The position numbers and the translations under genes were made by a program. A model generated the notes under the pieces. That model did not search any database, was not told where the DNA came from, and saw only the letters and a program-made list of their open reading frames with translations. DNA of 7,717 bases from JAQVWU01 sp964628455 (lineage in GTDB: Bacteria; Bacillota; Clostridia; Oscillospirales; CAG-272): NCBI GenBank assembly GCA_964628455.1, contig CAZVPD010000168.1, forward strand, positions 1 through 7,717, given 5' to 3'. Shown piece after piece: positions 4,772 through 7,717 of the stretch; within the stretch, counting starts at the first letter, position 1; each line of letters starts with the position of its first letter.

Positions 4772-5713
4772 ATGAAAAAAATATACATGACCGTCAGCGG
4801 TGCGGTGAAGGAACTCGAAAAATCTCAGCCGGGCTGCTGGATTGCGCTGGTAAATCCCACTGAAGCGGAAACATCCGGAGTCGCAGCAGAATATAATATC
4901 GACGCAGAGAGCATAAGGGCGGCGATGGATGAGGAAGAACGCTCAAGAATTGAATTCGGTGATAATTACACAATGATTCTGGTCAACATACCGACCGTCA
5001 ACAATCATGAAAAAGAGAAGTGGTATAATACAATTCCTTTGTCTGTAATAATTGCCGGAGACGTGATCATTACCGTCTGTCTTGAACAAACGCCGGTTTT
5101 GGAAGCTTTTATAAATGAACGCGTACGCGACTTTCATACCCATATGAAAACAAGATTTATTTTACAGATTTTATACAGAAATTCCTCGCTTTATCTTCAA
5201 TACCTCCGTAATATAGACAAAAAAAGCGAAATTGTTGAAAACAAGCTGCAGAGGTCTACAAAAAACAGCGAACTGATAGAATTATTGAAGTTGGAAAAAA
5301 GTCTGGTTTTTTTTACAACCGCTCTCCGTTCTAATGAGGTTGTTCTGGAAAAACTGTTGAAAAACGAAAGCATCAAGAAATTCCCCGAAGACACCGATTT
5401 GCTTGAGGATGTTATAGTCGAAAACAAGCAGGCTATCGAAATGACCAACATATACAGCGGAATACTGAGCGGCATGATGGATGCATTTGCGTCGGTCATC
5501 TCAAACAATCTGAACATCGTGATGAAATTTTTGGCGATCGTGACGATTGTCATGTCGATCCCGACGATGATTTTCAGTGCCTACGGTATGAATGTGGCAT
5601 CGGGCAGCATGCCTTTTGCCGGCAGTCCGTATGGTTTTGCAATAATAATTGCTCTTTCGATGGTGATCAGCTCGATTGTTACGGTCATTCTGGCAAAAAT
5701 AAAAATTTTTTAA
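4772..5713 (+). CDS. corA: CorA family magnesium/divalent metal transporter
   Basis: The protein has 313 residues, the normal CorA length. The large soluble N-terminal part (1-245) includes EFGDNYTMILVNIP and DVIITVCLEQTPVLEAFI, then a long charged helix region (about 130-240), as in the CorA funnel and stalk. Two C-terminal membrane segments lie at about 249-270 and 286-308. Between them is YGMNV, with the Gly-Met-Asn selectivity motif at 272-274. The loop reads MPFAGSPYG, without the acidic residue of E. coli-type CorA, as in many Bacillota homologues. CorA forms a homopentamer in the cell membrane and takes up Mg2+ (some members move Co2+, Ni2+ or Zn2+). ATG 4772 is nine bases after AGGAG; the out-of-frame ATG 4768 leads only to 31 codons. 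It is transcribed from its own promoter through a long structured leader and ended by a strong terminator, so it is a single-gene unit. Confidence 0.93.
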   Translation: MKKIYMTVSGAVKELEKSQPGCWIALVNPTEAETSGVAAEYNIDAESIRAAMDEEERSRIEFGDNYTMILVNIPTVNNHEKEKWYNTIPLSVIIAGDVIITVCLEQTPVLEAFINERVRDFHTHMKTRFILQILYRNSSLYLQYLRNIDKKSEIVENKLQRSTKNSELIELLKLEKSLVFFTTALRSNEVVLEKLLKNESIKKFPEDTDLLEDVIVENKQAIEMTNIYSGILSGMMDAFASVISNNLNIVMKFLAIVTIVMSIPTMIFSAYGMNVASGSMPFAGSPYGFAIIIALSMVISSIVTVILAKIKIF

Positions 5714-5724
5714 CGCCATAACAT

Positions 5725-5749
5725 AAAAAGCCGATAATCGGCTTTTTTT
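5725..5749 (+). terminator. Intrinsic terminator of corA
   Basis: AAAAAGCCGA (5725-5734) pairs with TCGGCTTTTT (5738-5747) around a TAA loop, and the T-run continues to 5749. It begins 12 bp after the corA stop codon. The A-run on the left side would let it work on the minus strand too. Confidence 0.92.
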
Positions 5750-5780
5750 ATGCTAAAAGAATATAATTCATTTATTTCTG

Positions 5781-5809
5781 TTTACATTATTATGCATATA
5801 TGATATACT
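5781..5809 (+). promoter_or_regulatory. Extended -10 sigma-A promoter of the permease genes
   Basis: TTTACA (5781-5786), a 17-bp spacer and TATACT (5804-5809) are well placed, and TGA just before the -10 box gives the TGn extension. Transcription should start near 5816, leaving a leader of about 170 nt. The leader contains CCGGT-GAGT-ACCGG (5881-5894), a small hairpin with no T-run. Confidence 0.75.
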
Positions 5810-5984
5810 GTATTTTAATATGCTGCGTTATATTTTTTTATTTTATACGGAACAACCGGGAAATATTTTCGTCAAAAAATCCGGTGAGTACCGGACGGAT
5901 GTTATTTGATCTGCGGAAGTCAGCGGGATGCACTTGTTTTTCATGGCAGGGCTGATGATCATACTGCGGGATAAGGTGATTCGG

Positions 5985-6881
5985 ATGATACATAATGACA
6001 AGGGTCGTTCGATCGGAATAGCGGAACGGCGTGAACGGTTTGCGACCGCCTGGTTTTTAATACCCAGTATTACGGGCGTTCTGTTGTTTTTTATTCTGCC
6101 TTTTTTCGTTGTGATTTATTATTCGGCGGTAGATAATCCGATCAGCCGCGAATTCGTTTTTTTTGACAATTATATCAGGCTGTTTCAGAACGACGCTTTC
6201 AGGCTGGCCCTTAAAAACACTCTTCGCTTTTCACTGACTGCCGTACCGCTGGCTGTAACGCTTTCTCTGCTTGTCGCAATCATACTGGATGCGAATATTC
6301 CGTTCAAGACACAGTTCAGAACGGTGTTTATCACTCCTCTGATGGTCCCTGTAGCCTCGATTGTCCTTATCTGGCAGGTGATCTTTCATCAGAACGGAGC
6401 TTTAAATGAATTTACTTCCCTTTTCGGGACAGCTTCCGTTGACTGGTTAAAATCCGATTTCAGTCAGATCGTGATTGTAACCCTCTATCTTTGGAAAAAT
6501 ATCGGTTATAATATGATCTTGTTTATGGCTGCGCTTTCAAATATTCCGAATGATATTCTGGAGGTTTCCGTTATCGAAGGGGCAAATGCCTTGCAGCGCT
6601 TCTTTTATATAAAACTCCGATATCTGTTTTCCAGTATTTTTTTTGTTTCGATCCTTTCACTGATCAATTCCTTCAAAGTTTTCCGCGAAGTATATCTGCT
6701 GACAAGTGATTATCCTTATGACAGCCTGTACCTGCTTCAGCATTTTATGAACAATACATTTCGTACGCTTGATTATCAAAAACTTTCGACAGCTGCCGTC
6801 ATCATGTGCATTGCCATGATCATCATCATCGGAATCATGCTTCTGATAGACAACTATGTCGGCAGGAATCTGAATGAATGA
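5985..6881 (+). CDS. Carbohydrate ABC transporter permease, MalF/UgpA type
   Basis: The protein is an integral membrane subunit of 298 residues from the chosen start, typical for the family. After a short charged N-terminus come about six membrane segments, the first at roughly 22-44 (AWFLIPSITG into VLLFFILPFFVV). The FDNYIRLF and LKNTLRFSLTAVPLAV stretches are typical of sugar permeases of the binding-protein-dependent type. The cytoplasmic EAA loop, which docks on the ATPase, is EVSVIEGANALQRFFYIKL (193-211). It keeps the key Gly but has LRYL in place of the usual LPxL. Upstream in-frame ATGs (5928, 5943, 5955) have no ribosome binding site. ATG 5985 follows AAGGTGAT (5973-5980), so I prefer it. 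It pairs with the second permease 51 bp downstream. The ATPase is not in the window, and in Gram-positives it is often a shared one encoded elsewhere. Confidence 0.85.
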   Translation: MIHNDKGRSIGIAERRERFATAWFLIPSITGVLLFFILPFFVVIYYSAVDNPISREFVFFDNYIRLFQNDAFRLALKNTLRFSLTAVPLAVTLSLLVAIILDANIPFKTQFRTVFITPLMVPVASIVLIWQVIFHQNGALNEFTSLFGTASVDWLKSDFSQIVIVTLYLWKNIGYNMILFMAALSNIPNDILEVSVIEGANALQRFFYIKLRYLFSSIFFVSILSLINSFKVFREVYLLTSDYPYDSLYLLQHFMNNTFRTLDYQKLSTAAVIMCIAMIIIIGIMLLIDNYVGRNLNE

Positions 6882-6932
6882 TGAACAATGATAAGACCAA
6901 ATCGGTTTATGTAATTCCATAATTCCCGGGGA

Positions 6933-7717
6933 GTGAATATAACGGCTACCGATACCGCACATAAAACGCAGGAGGAGATTCTGCGTCTCGAAAGGATTCA
7001 TATAAAACGTCAGCGCATGTATTTCCGCATCAGACAAAATATTATAATCGGTATTATTGTCCTGTTTATGGCTGTAACCGCGGTTGTTTTTATGATACCG
7101 ACCATTCTTACCGTGACGAATTCACTGATGTCAGGAGCGGAAATATCCGCAAATTACGGCAAAATATTTGGGAATGTCGGTTCCGGCACAAAAACTTATA
7201 TCGCCGACAAAGTGAATCTGAAGCTTATTCCCGACATGATAAGCTTCAGCCAGTATTCGACCGTTCTTATAAAAAGCCCCCGCTATCTTTTTAAATTCTG
7301 GAACTCGATCATTCTTGTTCTTCCGATCACTCTTCTGCAGATAACCGTTGCTCTGATTGCGTCTTATTGTTTTGCCCGGTTTAAAAGCAAAATACGAAGT
7401 CTTGTGTTTTTTATATATATCATTCTGATGCTGATGCCGTATCAGGTTACGCTCGTGCCGAATTACCTCGTGGCAAACTGGCTGAATATCATCGATACCC
7501 GATGGTCCGTTATACTTCCGGGAATATTCGCGCCGTTTTCTGTATACATACTCACGAAATTTATGCGCCGTATCCCGTCAGCTATGATTGAAGCGGCAAA
7601 GCTTGACGGGGCGGGTGAATGGCAGATTTTTTCGCACATATGTGTTCCGCAATGCAGGAGCACGATATTTTCGGTTGCGATACTGGTGTTCATCGATTAC
7701 TGGAATATGGTCGAGCA
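6933..7717 (+). CDS. Carbohydrate ABC transporter permease, MalG type (cut at window end)
   Basis: The frame is open from after a TAA at 6912-6914 to the right edge, 261 codons. A Glu/Arg/Lys-rich cytosolic N-terminus (about 1-33) precedes the first membrane segment (about 36-57: IIIGIIVLFMAVTAVVFMIP). TVTNSLMSG follows, then FWNSIILVLPITLLQ, SYCFARFKSK and MPYQVTLVPNYL, all usual in MalG-like permeases. A near-consensus EAA loop is MIEAAKLDGAGEWQIFSHIC, with E220 and G226. Roughly 50-70 residues seem to be missing at the right. The start is unclear: GTG 6933 is the only standard start near the front, but it lies inside the purine-rich CGGGGAGTGA. An in-frame ACG at 6942 is correctly spaced from that site and may be a mutated ATG or a rare start. 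The next ATG is 7017, just before the first membrane segment. It would form the transport pore with the preceding permease. Confidence 0.85.
   Translation, partial: MNITATDTAHKTQEEILRLERIHIKRQRMYFRIRQNIIIGIIVLFMAVTAVVFMIPTILTVTNSLMSGAEISANYGKIFGNVGSGTKTYIADKVNLKLIPDMISFSQYSTVLIKSPRYLFKFWNSIILVLPITLLQITVALIASYCFARFKSKIRSLVFFIYIILMLMPYQVTLVPNYLVANWLNIIDTRWSVILPGIFAPFSVYILTKFMRRIPSAMIEAAKLDGAGEWQIFSHICVPQCRSTIFSVAILVFIDYWNMVE

Noticed and set aside
5820..5909. A 29-codon ORF (starting MLRYIFLFY) in the permease leader
   Set aside because: No ribosome binding site precedes it and it starts about where transcription should start. The composition just follows the AT-rich region.

Overview
The window looks like a chromosomal stretch of an uncultured, gut- or sediment-type clostridium (Bacillota, Clostridia). 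This rests on the moderate G+C content, the sigma-A-type promoters (TTGACA/TATAAT-like), the strong AGGAG-type ribosome binding sites, the single-chain PurL tail, and the mix of uroporphyrinogen-decarboxylase-like (URO-D) proteins with a sugar-type ABC transporter. No rRNA, tRNA, CRISPR array, transposase or phage gene was seen.

Layout. 1-483 (+) is the 3' end of purL, closed by a hairpin that probably works as a bidirectional terminator. The 150-bp gap 484-633 also holds a promoter-like element and a near-perfect Shine-Dalgarno sequence with no gene behind it. 634-1587 (-) is a URO-D family protein with an altered metal site. A 93-bp divergent promoter region leads to a rightward pair: a lipoprotein solute-binding protein (1687-3165) and a second URO-D family protein (3200-4297) that keeps a His-x-Cys motif. 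Then comes a 474-bp region with no conventional gene, 4298-4771. It holds a very good promoter, two short upstream ORFs, several hairpins, and a hairpin that buries the ribosome binding site of the next gene. That gene is a CorA-type Mg2+ transporter (4772-5713), followed by a clear terminator. A separate extended -10 promoter then starts two ABC sugar-transport permeases (5985-6881, and 6933 to the window end, where it is cut).

How the genes may work together. The binding protein and the two permeases resemble a carbohydrate ABC importer, but corA, its terminator and a new promoter separate them, so they may belong to different importers. The two URO-D proteins flank the binding protein; members of this family include methyltransferases that move methyl groups to or from corrinoids or thiols. 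Uptake and demethylation of a methylated substrate is therefore a reasonable guess, but no corrinoid protein or activator is present here.

The most interesting part is the corA leader. It has the architecture of a regulated leader (long-range pairing, alternative hairpins, small ORFs, SD sequestration). I could not find in it the conserved sequence blocks of the M-box Mg2+ riboswitch, so it may be a divergent Mg2+ sensor, a leader-peptide attenuator, or an undescribed RNA class.
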